A stretch of DNA of 64,000 nucleotides, taken from contig NZ_JAKWJP010000001.1 in the NCBI RefSeq assembly GCF_022761035.1, positions 372,001 to 436,000 of the forward strand. Reading direction: 5' to 3'. Below, piece after piece: positions 7,667 to 18,100 of this stretch (within the stretch, counting starts at the first letter, position 1; each line of letters begins with the position of its first letter). The translations under genes were made by a program, and so were the position numbers. Below the pieces are notes generated by a model that was not told the origin of the DNA, searched no databases, and saw nothing but the letters and a program-made list of their open reading frames with translations. Source of the DNA: Microbacterium sp. SS28. Lineage in GTDB: Bacteria; Actinomycetota; Actinomycetes; Actinomycetales; Microbacteriaceae.

Positions 7667-10417
7667 TCAGAGCGACATCCCTCCCCGCGAAGCGGGCTGC
7701 CTCGGCGTGGTCCAAGGCTCGGAAGCCTGGAGCTCCCGCTCTCGCGCAGCCCGTCGCAGCTCGGTGTGCGCCGCACGCATCGCGTCCTGGATTGTGAGCT
7801 CGGTCGTCCCGCGCATCATGGTCGCACCAACCTGCGCAATCGCCTCCTCGTCGGTCCGCGCGACAGTGATCGCGATGTTCTGGTGACGTCCTCGGGTCAG
7901 TCCGACGTACAACCCAGCGGCATCGACATCCGGACCCACCACAGCAGCATCCGTCGTCTCGCCCTGGATGCCGTGCACCGTTGACGCGTACGCCAGTTGC
8001 ACGTGCTCGAGCGCGTACTCGCGACTAACGCCGTGCAGCTCGCCGCTGTCGCTCGCCGACGCGAGCGTGATGACGTCATCCCGGATCCCGCGCACCACCC
8101 ACTGCGCACGGTTCTCGACTCCGGTGCGCGGGTCGTTGCGACGCGTCTGCACGGTGTCGCCGACGAGGATGCGCTGCTCCCCCATCCCGAGCGCAAGCAC
8201 GGTGGCATCGAGCTCGCCCACGTCGACACGGCGCTGCTGGATCGCATCGTTGATCGCATCCGCCTCGCTGTTCGTGCCCGAGACCAGCGCGACCCGCTTC
8301 CCACGCGCGTGCCACTCGAAGTAGGCCGTGACCATCGCGTGGCGCGCTTCCTCCGTGCTTCGCACCCGTTGCACGTGCCCGCCCTCGAGCAACTCCCCTG
8401 CAACGGTAAGAGCGTGGTCCCGGTCGCGAGGTTTGCGCAGGCGAAGAGTGAGAGCGGCATACTCGGGATCACTGAAGCGGTGCACAGTGTCGAGTTCGAC
8501 GGATGCTGTCGCGAAGCGCACCGCGGATGCCATCGCTCCGGCGTGGCCGACGGGAAGCGCCTGATACGGATCGCCCACCATCGCGACGCCGACCCGCTCT
8601 CGGAGCGCGAGATCGACGAGCGCGTCCGCCGTCTGCAGGTCGACCATGCCGGCCTCGTCCACGACGATCCGATCGCCGCGGCGAAGTTCGAACCGCGAAG
8701 GGCCTTTGTAGACGACCCCGGATTCCAGATCGGCCTCACCGAAGGACAGCCGCGTCCACACCTGGACTCCCGCCGCGTGGATGTTCCAGCGGTAGCCGTG
8801 GTCGGCGAGCAAGGCGTGCAGGCTCGACGCCTCGGCGCCGACCTCTCGTGACGCGACGGACGCTGCCTTGCGAGTCGGCGCAACCACCAGCATCCGTCGG
8901 TGTTGTTGTCTCAATCCCTCGTACGCCACGCGCAGCATCGAGGTCTTGCCTGCGCCGGCCGGCCCGGTGATCGCGACGAGTCCGGCCGTGCCCGCGATCG
9001 CGCCCGCTCCAGCGAGTTGCGACGTATCCAGCCGGTCGACGTCTTCTGGGGATGCCGCGGCCTGACGCAACTCCTGCGGCAGGATCGACCGGCCCGGGGT
9101 TGCTAGTGCATCGAGGCGGCCGGCTAGGCGAATCTTCAGGCGCACCGTCTCGGTCGCCATGAACGCCTTCACGTGGCCTGGGAGGTCAGCATCCTTCACA
9201 AGTCGCACGGCCTTATGGTGCGCTTGCTCGGCGATCGCATCGATTGTCGGGGTCAGTTCGTCCCGAGGCGCGATAACCCCACTGCGTGAGAGAGCGCGCG
9301 CGGCACCGGCGCGCAGATCGAACGAACTGAACCTGCCGCCAGAGCGGGTGGACCGCTCATCCGCATCCACCACCGCGGCGTCCGCCAGGAGGTCCAGGTC
9401 GAGCGTGTCGAGTGGAGTCGAGACGAGCGGAACCGGCGCACGGTCGAGGGCGAGTCGGGGGTCAAGACTCGCAAGCTCGTCACGGACGGTCGCCTCCCAC
9501 GACTGCTCGTCGAGGTCGGCGGGCTTGTTCGGGCGCGACATCGCCCACGCGCGGCGGTCGATCTGCGTCAAGACTCGGATGCTGGGGCTCGCACCCCCGT
9601 GCTCGGCACTCCACTCCGCGATGAGCTTCGCCCGGTTCGCCTCGATCTGCGCCGAACGACGCGAGAAAGGTCGAACCACCCCCACCAGTTCTGCCACCTC
9701 GCCGTCGTCATCGAGGGTGAATCCGTGGCGAGCGAGCGCCGCAACCCACTGCGGGTCGGTACGAGCAGCGAGATCTCCTTCGGCGTTGATCAGGGTGTGC
9801 AGCTTCATCGCGACCCGCGAGTCGACGTTGGACCACTTGCCGTCGGCGCCGAGCACCTTCACGTTCAGCCAGAGGTGGCGGTGGGCGTGCGGGTCCAGCG
9901 CGCGCGAGCGACGGTGGTCGAGCTCGACGACCTCGATGCGGGTGATGTCTTCCCGGATGAGTCCGCCGTGGCCGCGACGTGCGTTGAGTTCGTCGAGCCA
10001 GGTGGTCAGGATCCGGTCACGCAGGCGGTCTTGCAGCGACTCGAACTCGGTCGCCAAGTCCGGATGCAGCAGCGCGGCGATGCTGTATGACTTGGGGTGG
10101 TTGAGCGTCGCATCAAGCAAGAGGTCGGCGTCCGCGCTGAGGCGCTGGATTCCTCGCTCCTCCCCTGTGACCGGGTCATGGCCGGTCAGCCACACTCGGA
10201 GCGCGCCCGCGGACAGCTCGTCGGCGTGGATCGCTCCGTCCGTGACGACGAATCGCGTGACGCTCGCGTCGGCCGCATTGCTGTACAACTCGAGTGCATC
10301 GGAGCCCGTCGAAAGGTGGAGATGAGCGTCGCAGGTTCCCTTGACGGCATAGTCGATCGCTCGCCTGACGCCGCCGGATCCGGCGCCTCTCTTCCACCGC
10401 TGGAGGCCTCCGCGCAT
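7667..10417 (-). CDS. MobF-type conjugative relaxase-helicase (TraA/TrwC-like)
   Basis: A 916-residue protein. The N-terminal third is a TrwC-type relaxase: the metal-binding HUH histidines are in DPHAHRHLWLNVKV (about residue 180), and NHPKSYSIAALLHP is the conserved strand before it. The C-terminal half is a RecD-like superfamily 1 helicase with Walker A GPAGAGKTSML, Walker B VVDEAGMVD, GDPYQALPVG (motif III), and a UvrD_C_2-like end (AYASTVHGIQGETTD, GLTRGRH). Relaxases of this class nick oriT and unwind the transferred strand. The gene is convergent with the AbiE remnant. No coupling protein or type IV secretion gene is in the window, so transfer would need a helper element. Confidence 0.85.
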   Translation of the reverse strand: MRGGLQRWKRGAGSGGVRRAIDYAVKGTCDAHLHLSTGSDALELYSNAADASVTRFVVTDGAIHADELSAGALRVWLTGHDPVTGEERGIQRLSADADLLLDATLNHPKSYSIAALLHPDLATEFESLQDRLRDRILTTWLDELNARRGHGGLIREDITRIEVVELDHRRSRALDPHAHRHLWLNVKVLGADGKWSNVDSRVAMKLHTLINAEGDLAARTDPQWVAALARHGFTLDDDGEVAELVGVVRPFSRRSAQIEANRAKLIAEWSAEHGGASPSIRVLTQIDRRAWAMSRPNKPADLDEQSWEATVRDELASLDPRLALDRAPVPLVSTPLDTLDLDLLADAAVVDADERSTRSGGRFSSFDLRAGAARALSRSGVIAPRDELTPTIDAIAEQAHHKAVRLVKDADLPGHVKAFMATETVRLKIRLAGRLDALATPGRSILPQELRQAAASPEDVDRLDTSQLAGAGAIAGTAGLVAITGPAGAGKTSMLRVAYEGLRQQHRRMLVVAPTRKAASVASREVGAEASSLHALLADHGYRWNIHAAGVQVWTRLSFGEADLESGVVYKGPSRFELRRGDRIVVDEAGMVDLQTADALVDLALRERVGVAMVGDPYQALPVGHAGAMASAVRFATASVELDTVHRFSDPEYAALTLRLRKPRDRDHALTVAGELLEGGHVQRVRSTEEARHAMVTAYFEWHARGKRVALVSGTNSEADAINDAIQQRRVDVGELDATVLALGMGEQRILVGDTVQTRRNDPRTGVENRAQWVVRGIRDDVITLASASDSGELHGVSREYALEHVQLAYASTVHGIQGETTDAAVVGPDVDAAGLYVGLTRGRHQNIAITVARTDEEAIAQVGATMMRGTTELTIQDAMRAAHTELRRAARERELQASEPWTTPRQPASRGGMSL

Positions 10418-10746
10418 GGCGCCAGAGTACGACTACTTTTGCAGCCTGGCCAGCACTTTTTACGGAACGCAGGTAGGTGTAGCGGGATGTTTCTGAACGG
10501 CGCCCGGATCACGGCCCCACCGAACGGTGCCTGCGTGCATCGCAGCTTCTTTTTGTCGTAGCTTCTTTGGCGAGAGCTGTGCCGTGGGGATTGCTAAGTG
10601 CTCGGGACGTCGAATCGCCGTCACCGATTTGAGATCGGGATCATGTGGGTGCAGCCGGCAAGTCGTTCGGGCTCGGCATCCTCGTGGAAGACTGCATGAG
10701 TGGCGGGTTGCTCTATCGGGCCGTCCATCGAGATCGAGAGGCGGCC
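10418..10746. other. relaxase upstream region, possible oriT
   Basis: This 329-bp gap lies between the divergent relaxase and GIY-YIG genes. It contains a short inverted repeat, CTGCG-TGCAT-CGCAG (10531-10545), and a nearby direct repeat of agcttcttt (about 10544 and 10559). MobF origins of transfer often sit next to the relaxase start, so this is the best place to look, but the repeats are weak. Confidence 0.25.
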
Positions 10747-11721
10747 ATGGTCGACGGCAAGCAGATTCGCGTCTATCTGGTGGACGGTACACCGGGCGGC
10801 CTGTTGACGGCCGAGATTATGAACTGGACAGGTCACGTCATTGCGGCCCCACGATCGGACATCGCAAGTCTGCTTGCCCGCGAGGAGGTGCGCCGAACTG
10901 GCGTGTACCTCTTGCTCGGCGACGATCCGGAATCGCAAGCCCCATCGGGAAAGGCCGTCTACGTTGGTGAGGGCGACGATATTGCAGTTCGACTTCGCCA
11001 GCACGCACGTGCCGAGGAGGTTGGCGGGAAGGACTTCTGGGATCGAGTGGTCGTCCTGACATCCAAGGATGCAAACGTCACGAAGGCGCACGCGCGCTAT
11101 CTCGAGGCGAGACTCATTGGCGCAGCCGCGACAGCCAAGCGAGCCACGGTGATGAATGTGACAGCGCCGAGCCCGATCCAGCTCCCCGAGGCTGATCGCT
11201 CGGACATGGAGTACTACCTCAGCCAGGTGCAAATAGTGCTTCCCGTCCTCGGAATAACGGAGTTCCGCCCGACGCGTGTCATCAACAACGCTGGGGCGGA
11301 CTCGCCGTCAGCCGACCCGGTTGGCGCACGAACGTCCCCGACGTTCCGATTTGATATCCCCCGCCATGGCGTTTCAGCCGTGGCCCAAGAGATCGACGGC
11401 GAGTTCACCGTACTGCAGGGCTCAACCGCGAGGGCCGATTGGGTCGGGACCCATCGGCACCCTGGGTACCAGCGACAACACGTCGCCCTGCTTAGCGACG
11501 GGACGCTTCTGCGCGAAGCAGGCACGCTGGCACGATTCACCCAAGACGTGGTGTTCTCGTCGCCGTCAGCAGCAGCTGCTGTGGTCGCTGGTCGCTCTGC
11601 GAATGGACGTACATCTTGGATCGACACCGCAAACGGCGTGAATTTCGGCGACTGGCAGAGCCGAGGAATCAGCGATCAAACTTCCCTTGACAGTCCAAAG
11701 GTGACTCAAGTCGTCTTCTGA
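10747..11721 (+). CDS. GIY-YIG nuclease-family protein with DUF4357
   Basis: 324 residues from the ATG at 10747, chosen because IRVYLVDGTPGG is the typical start of this family; a longer reading from 10645 is possible. The central domain is GIY-YIG: GVYLLLG (about 51), AVYVGEGDD (about 72), the catalytic Arg in VRLRQH and the Glu in YLEARLIG. The C-terminus carries a DUF4357-like segment (AAAVVAGRSANGRTSW). Proteins of this kind are common single-gene residents of phage-defence and restriction islands; their substrate is not known. No operon partner on this strand. Confidence 0.75.
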   Translation: MVDGKQIRVYLVDGTPGGLLTAEIMNWTGHVIAAPRSDIASLLAREEVRRTGVYLLLGDDPESQAPSGKAVYVGEGDDIAVRLRQHARAEEVGGKDFWDRVVVLTSKDANVTKAHARYLEARLIGAAATAKRATVMNVTAPSPIQLPEADRSDMEYYLSQVQIVLPVLGITEFRPTRVINNAGADSPSADPVGARTSPTFRFDIPRHGVSAVAQEIDGEFTVLQGSTARADWVGTHRHPGYQRQHVALLSDGTLLREAGTLARFTQDVVFSSPSAAAAVVAGRSANGRTSWIDTANGVNFGDWQSRGISDQTSLDSPKVTQVVF

Positions 11722-12106
11722 GTACGCGGCGGTCGTCCTGAGGCGAGCGACCGATCGGAGAACAGATCGCGGCAGTGAGCACTGGATTTGCCCCGGACTA
11801 TCTTCGTCACTTTCGCCTTCGATGCAGGCGAGACATCACCGGCGACTGCGCACGTTATTGCAAGCTGTACTTCACCAGACACTTGGGTCACGGGCAGTTC
11901 GCCGGGCACTGAGTCGCGAGTGGGCTCCCGCGCTGATTCCCGCTGATGGGCGCTCTCATGTCGGGGACTCAGCCGCCCAGCACCACAGATGTCTGTCTGC
12001 GCGATCCAATACTGTCCGAGGGTCGATGGTGCACTTCCGGCACCGACCGGACGCGTTCATTGACGGAAGGATCACCTTATTCGTCCGGGCCTGCTTTGAA
12101 CGTGAC
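11722..12106. other. intergenic, no gene recognised
   Basis: These 385 bp lie between the converging GIY-YIG gene and mcrC. A short minus-strand frame (ending near 11706) contains ELPVTQVSGEVQLAITCAVAG but has no family match I know and no clear start. No terminator hairpin stands out. Confidence 0.4.
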
Positions 12107-13570
12107 TCAGGCCGGTGGCGCAATCTCGAGCGCGCCATCGCGCCGAAACGCAACGGCGATCCGCGACGCGAGGCGCTCGAGGTACGAGCGCCAGGCCAGG
12201 TCTGTCATCACGTCGTCTCGGCTCGGGAAAGGCAGATCGACGAGATGAAGACGGAAGTCGGGCGAGGTCGCCCGCTCAAGAATCGATCGCGTGCCCCCCG
12301 CCGCAGCCTTGCGCGCCGGGTAGAAGACCGCGGCGCTCTCGGGTCTTCCGATCTGTGGGGCGTCCGCGGTGTAACTGTAAGCGAAGAGCTGGTATGCGTC
12401 GGCCGCGCCGATAGTCGACTCGTCTAGCTTGTACTTCCCGTCGGCGAGGATCGCGTGGCCGTCGAGTGCAAAGAAAAGATCGGCGCTTCCTTCGCCTCCG
12501 CCAGTCCACGGGGATGACACCGGAAGCTGCTCGGCGACACTCCCGCTGTCGGCGCAGATGCGGAGCGCATCGGCAAGCACCTGCTCCCACCACTTCTCCA
12601 TGTAGAGGCTGATCGTGATTGTGCGCGAGGTCCAGGCTTCGTGTCCCTCAGGCACGATCGCGTGGCGGCTCAGGACCTCAGCGGCGAGGTCGAGCGCGAC
12701 CCTCCATGGCTGGTCGAGTGGCGACATTGCGAGACGACGGTGGGCGAGGAGCGCGCGTTCGCGATCGAGGATGGTGACGGAGTCCAATCTCCGCGCGAAC
12801 CCGATAGCACGGGACTGAAGCGAGCCGACAATCGTGGAGAGCCGACTCGGCGCCGGGTCGGTCGCAACAACCCGGAGCGCGGCTAGCACGATCCGCAGGA
12901 CGTCTGTGTCGGTGGACAGCTCATCGAAGGTTGACTCCACGGTGGGTCGGCCGGTTGTCAGTGCCAATGCGAGGCTCTGCGCGGAGAGCTTCCCGCGCGG
13001 CGTTGCCAACGACTCGGTCCGAGTCCGGTATCGCGGCCTGACCCGGTCGATGACTCGACCTACTTCATCGAGCAACATCTGCTGGGAGACGATCCTGAGC
13101 AGGGATGCCTCGGGGGACCCCTGATACCCGGCACCACCTAAGACTGAGCGCTGTCGCTTCACCAGCAGCATCACCCGGACCACGTCCTCTAAACTCCGCC
13201 CGGCGGGCCTCGGCTCGGCTACCTCATCGACGCCAACAAGACGCACCCGCTCCAACAGATAGCCGTCATGCGTGCCCCCCTCTGCCTCTGCCCCTGCCTC
13301 TGCCTCACCGCCCGTCTCCAGGAGTCCCTGAGCGATCAGGTCGCGGACGCCTGGCTCCGTCACGATCTCCACCGTGTCGAGCTCGAATAGCGTGACGTGG
13401 GTCGACATGCCGCGGTGGTGATGGATCGCCGAAACGGCGCCACGGGCGTCAGCCCACGGCTTTGGCAGCACCGTGAAGGTCAGCGCGCCTCCAGCGCCAT
13501 CTGAAATGGCGCAGAACCCCGCGCGCGTGCCGCGAGGACTCGCTTTGATGGCTATTCGGTCGCTAATCAT
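12107..13570 (-). CDS. mcrC: McrC-family nuclease subunit
   Basis: 487 residues from the ATG at 13570, which overlaps the mcrB stop by 8 nt (ATGATTAG). McrC is the endonuclease partner of the McrB GTPase ring. The PD-(D/E)XK core is visible near residue 365-380: ADLFFALDGHAILADGKYK supplies the Asp and Asp-x-Lys, and the downstream Gln is in AYQLFAYSY. The N-terminal half is the McrC-specific McrB-interaction region. A Glu/Ala repeat (EAEAGAEAE) near residue 65 is low complexity. It is the last gene of a four- or five-gene minus-strand operon. Confidence 0.8.
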   Translation of the reverse strand: MISDRIAIKASPRGTRAGFCAISDGAGGALTFTVLPKPWADARGAVSAIHHHRGMSTHVTLFELDTVEIVTEPGVRDLIAQGLLETGGEAEAGAEAEGGTHDGYLLERVRLVGVDEVAEPRPAGRSLEDVVRVMLLVKRQRSVLGGAGYQGSPEASLLRIVSQQMLLDEVGRVIDRVRPRYRTRTESLATPRGKLSAQSLALALTTGRPTVESTFDELSTDTDVLRIVLAALRVVATDPAPSRLSTIVGSLQSRAIGFARRLDSVTILDRERALLAHRRLAMSPLDQPWRVALDLAAEVLSRHAIVPEGHEAWTSRTITISLYMEKWWEQVLADALRICADSGSVAEQLPVSSPWTGGGEGSADLFFALDGHAILADGKYKLDESTIGAADAYQLFAYSYTADAPQIGRPESAAVFYPARKAAAGGTRSILERATSPDFRLHLVDLPFPSRDDVMTDLAWRSYLERLASRIAVAFRRDGALEIAPPA

Positions 13571-15161
13571 TTGCGCGTTCGTCGGTGGTATCCTCATCTG
13601 CACCGCTTTGAGCATCTACCGTCGTCAGAGCCGCTGGAATGTACTCGTCAATCGAGAGACCGCTGGTCAGGCCGAAGCCTGTCTTCACGATCTGCAGGCC
13701 GAGCTGCCCGTTCAGGAAGCGTTCGAATTCGGCAAACCCCTCACGCACCTTCGCCTGTACTTCGTCAGGCAGGTTACTACTGAGGACCCACGCTTCGCGG
13801 TGTCCCGAATCGAGGAGCTCGGGAACGAACGCCTGGGTCACGGTATCGATTAGTTGGGGAAGAATCGAGTAACGCCATACGATGCGTTCGCCGCCATCAC
13901 CGCGACCAGATTCAGTGGAGCGAAAGGCCCCGAAGCTGCGTCCCGAGGCATCAGCTGTCGATCGGCCGGTGTAGAAGGACCGGTCATCGAACGACTTGAG
14001 AACAGAATCCTTGGCGCCGGAGAACGGCGTGTACTCGAGACGAAGCCGTCTGACGCCGAGTGGGCTCAGTACCATGACGCCGTCATTCAGAGTCTGCACA
14101 GGCAACCTGCCGCCACCCTCGTCCAGGGTGTCGAGTCGGTAATTGCCCGGCCGACACAGCTTCACCTGCGTGTAGAGGTGCCCGAGATACTCAACCTCGA
14201 CCGGGACGACGTTTACGCCGTTGTCGAGCTGATCGGCCGACACGGATGCCGCGATCGCGGTTAGTAGTAGGTCGACCCATTCCTTCTTCGGCAACTGAAC
14301 CTGTGTAGCGCCGCCGCCCGCTCCGGTCGTGTTGCGAACCTCCATCCAGTAGCCGGTGAGTCCAGGCACACGAGGATCCAGCTCGAATAGGTAGCTGTGC
14401 CCGAGCGTGCTGTCTGGCCCGAGGGCGAAGCGCAGCGCGACGTTGAGCTGATCAAGCGCATCCACGGAACGCGAGATGACCTCCGCGCCGACTGCGGGCA
14501 GTGCGACACCAAGCCTGTCCTTGAGGTCCTCACCGACCAGGGGATCCACGTGAAGGAATGCGAATCGTCGGCGCAAGGCAGAATCGAGCGGCGCGATCGA
14601 ACGATCAGAGGAGTTCATCGTCCCGAGGATGTACAGGTTATCCGGGACGCCGAGTATCTCGTTCGAGTATGCGAGTTGGGTCGCCGCACCTCCACTCCAG
14701 CAGTCTGCATGATCGGTATCAGACTTCGTGCAGCTCGAGTCATGAGTGAAGCGCTTGGATGCCTCGAGCCCAAGGAGAAGGTCGCCGAGAACGGCGGATA
14801 CGTTCGCCCGGTTGATCTCGTCTATCAGCACGAGGAAATCGCGGTCGGGCTGCGATCGCGCCTCGCGCACCCACTCGCGGAAAACCCCGGGCAGAAGCTC
14901 GAATCCTTTCGGAGAGCCTTTCGGATTGTAGCGAATCCCCTCGACGAACTCCTCGTAGCCAGTGCTCGGATGGAATGTGATTGCCCAGTGTCCACTTCCG
15001 TCGGCGAGGCGCCCGTCGGCGTCAAGGCCGAGCATCCGCGGCCAGGCGTCTGCGATCGCCGCAACCGAGAAAGACTTACCGGTGCCTGGCGGACCTTCCA
15101 GGATGACGTTCCTGAACACTTGAAGGGCAGTGATCGCCTCGGTCGCTAGCCCGCTTGTCAT
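13563..15161 (-). CDS. mcrB: McrB-family AAA+ GTPase/ATPase
   Basis: 532 residues. Walker A GPPGTGKS is at 23-30, Walker B LVLIDEINRAN near 110-120, and the McrB signature TMNSSDRSIAPLDSALRRRF near 183-202. In classical McrB a DNA-binding domain that reads methylcytosine precedes this motor; here only about 20 residues precede it, so recognition must come from the extra 230-residue C-terminal region or from another subunit. The gene begins 33 nt after the methyltransferase stop and overlaps mcrC, so all are probably co-translated. McrB translocation drives McrC cleavage in type IV restriction. Confidence 0.8.
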   Translation of the reverse strand: MTSGLATEAITALQVFRNVILEGPPGTGKSFSVAAIADAWPRMLGLDADGRLADGSGHWAITFHPSTGYEEFVEGIRYNPKGSPKGFELLPGVFREWVREARSQPDRDFLVLIDEINRANVSAVLGDLLLGLEASKRFTHDSSCTKSDTDHADCWSGGAATQLAYSNEILGVPDNLYILGTMNSSDRSIAPLDSALRRRFAFLHVDPLVGEDLKDRLGVALPAVGAEVISRSVDALDQLNVALRFALGPDSTLGHSYLFELDPRVPGLTGYWMEVRNTTGAGGGATQVQLPKKEWVDLLLTAIAASVSADQLDNGVNVVPVEVEYLGHLYTQVKLCRPGNYRLDTLDEGGGRLPVQTLNDGVMVLSPLGVRRLRLEYTPFSGAKDSVLKSFDDRSFYTGRSTADASGRSFGAFRSTESGRGDGGERIVWRYSILPQLIDTVTQAFVPELLDSGHREAWVLSSNLPDEVQAKVREGFAEFERFLNGQLGLQIVKTGFGLTSGLSIDEYIPAALTTVDAQSGADEDTTDERAND

Positions 15162-15194
15162 CCCAATACGCTCTCTTCTCTACCGAGGACGTGA

Positions 15195-18100
15195 TCAACC
15201 AGCCGAGACCGTGCCGACGAACGGATCGTGTCGGAGGGTTCCCGGTCGGTCACCCGTCGGCTTATAGACACAGGAATACGCGTGCTCAAGGGCCGGGAGG
15301 AGCTCGACGAATCCGAGCTCGTCCGCGATCACCTGGTCAATCTCATCCGTGATGTCGCGCATTTCGGAGAGCACATAATTCCCCATGTACTTCCCCGCGT
15401 ACGGGGTAAAGAGCATGTGGTTTGGGAAATCGGCCACTAGGCGCTCCGCAGCGGCCGACAGGCGGGCTCTCCCGGCTTCGCTGAACCGGGTCGGATCGAC
15501 CGGGATCTTACCCAGCACGGTGTTCGTCAGGTGGAAGTCGTCACCGGTCGAGTACCACCAGACGAATGCGAACTTCGACGCAGCCACGGCGAGGAATAAC
15601 CGAGCGGCCACATCGTCGTCCACGGAGACTCGCGAACCGCCAGTCTGTTCGGCTGTACGGCCGTCTCGCTCATAGGCAGGAGGCTCTCGCAGGTAGATCG
15701 ACAGCCAATAGAGGGGCACCTGCTTGAATCCGACCGACGCCGAACCCGACTTACTGCGAATCAAGCTTCCGAGCGCACCAGGTGCTTCGTCTGCCTTCTT
15801 CACAATCTCAAGGTAACCCTCGCTCGTCACGCGCAACCATCCGAACTTGAGCCTCACCTTCGCCGGAAGTTCAACGTACTTCAGCGTCTCGAAGAGCGCC
15901 GGGCGGTAGGCGTCGTACCAGCGGTGCGTCTTGGTGACATAGAGCTCCTTGTCACCGCCGCCACGGTGTCCGACGAGGATGGTGCTCCGCACACCGAGAC
16001 CCGCGCTGAAGAGTGCCGCCGGGTTGCGCGAGAAGTTACTCACCCAGATCCGCCCGAAGCGGGCCTCCAGGAACTCGCGAAGCGTTGCAAAGTCGTCGCT
16101 GAATGTCGCCGAGATCGGGATGATGAGGGCCATACGACCGTCTGGACCCGTGATCTGCGATGCCCTCTCGGTACACGGCGCATAGATGTCGGGCAGCGCG
16201 TCGGTCTTGAATCCCTTGTAGGAGTACTCGGTGACGTTCTTCCTCTGGATGTAGGGAGGGTTGCCAATCACCACGTCAAAACCGTCTCGGTCGAAAACTT
16301 CCGGGAACTCGATGAACCAATGAAACGGCCGCGTTGCCGCAACCCAGTCATCGAAGCTGCTCTTTCGCTTCTCGATGGCGTAGTACTGCCGGTTCGTCTC
16401 CGCGCGAGCCTTCTGCAGCACGCTCTTCAGGTGCGCGCGGCGCATTTTGACAGCAGCCGCATCGTCGGCTTCCTGTGCCTGTCGGAAGGCGCTGTAGGCA
16501 TCCTTGACTAGCTCCGACGACGCGCGGGCCTGCCAGGAGTTGTCGTCGGCGATGAGCAGCCCGTCACTAGCGATGTCAATCTCGTCGGGGATACGAGCGC
16601 CGACGAGCATGTTGCCAGTCTTTATGTTGAAATCGAGGTCCGGGAGCGGCTCGATCTTCTGCGGGTCAGCGATCGCCGAGGCTAGCTTGAGGAAGAGACG
16701 AAGGCGGGCCACCTCGACGGCCTCCGGCATGATGTCCACGCCGTACAAGTTCGCCAGGCAGGCATGCTTGAGCAGGTAGTAATCTCGCCCGCCCTTGTGA
16801 CCGTCCACATCGTCCCGGAGCGCATCGAGCCCGGCGTCGACGCCGCGATCCACGAGATCCACTGTTTCGAGCAAGGCGGAATAGACCGGCACGAGCAGGT
16901 TCAGCGCAGCAAAGAGGAATGCGCCGGAGCCGCAGGTCGGGTCGATGATGTGAAGGTCCGTCAGCGCTGCCCAAATCGACCGCAGCTTTGACGGGTCAGT
17001 GACTCGCCTGATCGCGTCCACCGCGAGCGCCTCGATATTAATGTTCGCCGAGACCGCGGCATCCACGCTCGTGACCGTGCCGGCCGCCAGCAGATCACGA
17101 GTGACCTCCAGGTAGTCGCGCCGGGCGTCGATCTCCCACCAACTCTCGCCAGGCAGGGCGTGCTGGCCATCCACTTCGCCGAGCCACGAGGGGCGTCGGT
17201 GTGAGGTACGCTCGGCCTCGATCTCCGACGGGATCGGGTGCTCAGTCCCGTGGCGGAGCGAATCCCAGATGTACCGCGTGGGGTCGGCGGGCAGGAGGTC
17301 CCAAACAAGCACGCCGATCTTCTCCAGGTGCGAGACAATCACCGGGAGCAGGGTCGACCGGGTCATGAAGTGGGTCACGTCCTCCTTCGTGTAATACGCA
17401 CCCATCTGCTTCGAGTTGACGAACTGCTCGAAGATGTAGCCGAGGACATCCGGGTTGATTTCATCGCCCGCGGACGGCGCAGTGTCGAGGTGCCAGGTGT
17501 AGTCGGAGAAGAAACCGAGGATTCGCTCGAATGCACTGTCGGGGATTGTGATCTGCCCTCCGAACTCCTCCTCGATCGGCGTCGGACCGAAGAGCCCGCC
17601 ATTCACGTAGGGCACCTTGCCAAGAATGCGCTCGATGTCGCGATCCGCGATGGGGGTGTCCTTCTCATTTAGCTTTTCGAAGAAGAGCGGGAGCAGAGCA
17701 TCGCGGTAGAAGCCGTAGTACTGGTCGCGCCCTCGGAGCTGCTGCACGCCTTGCAGGGTGTGCTCCAGGTACCAGAGGTCGCCGTTCAGGAACTCCTTCT
17801 TCTGCATGAAGTAGAGGAACATGAGCCGGTTGAGCAGGGTCGTCGAGTACGCCTTCGCAAAGCCCTCAGTAAGCCCGGCGATCTCTTTCGCGAGGTTCTC
17901 ATGTTCCGACGCAAACCGGTCGTAGAACTTCTTCGTGACATTCGAAGCGTCGAAGTGCCCATGAATGCGGTCAAGGACATCGGTGAGATGGAAGCCCTTC
18001 CGGTGATCTTCCTGCGTGAACGTCAGCCCGGCTAGGCGTTGCGCCATGAACGTGGGGAGTACGCCTGGGGCAGTCGCCATCCGTTCGAAAGTGGTGGTGC

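Noticed and set aside
8868..10325. Plus-strand ORFs opposite the relaxase
   Set aside because: Ser/Arg-rich shadow frames; the relaxase frame holds all the motifs.
11822..12427. A 201-codon plus-strand ORF overlapping mcrC
   Set aside because: Overlaps the end of mcrC on the other strand and is Arg-rich; treated as shadow.
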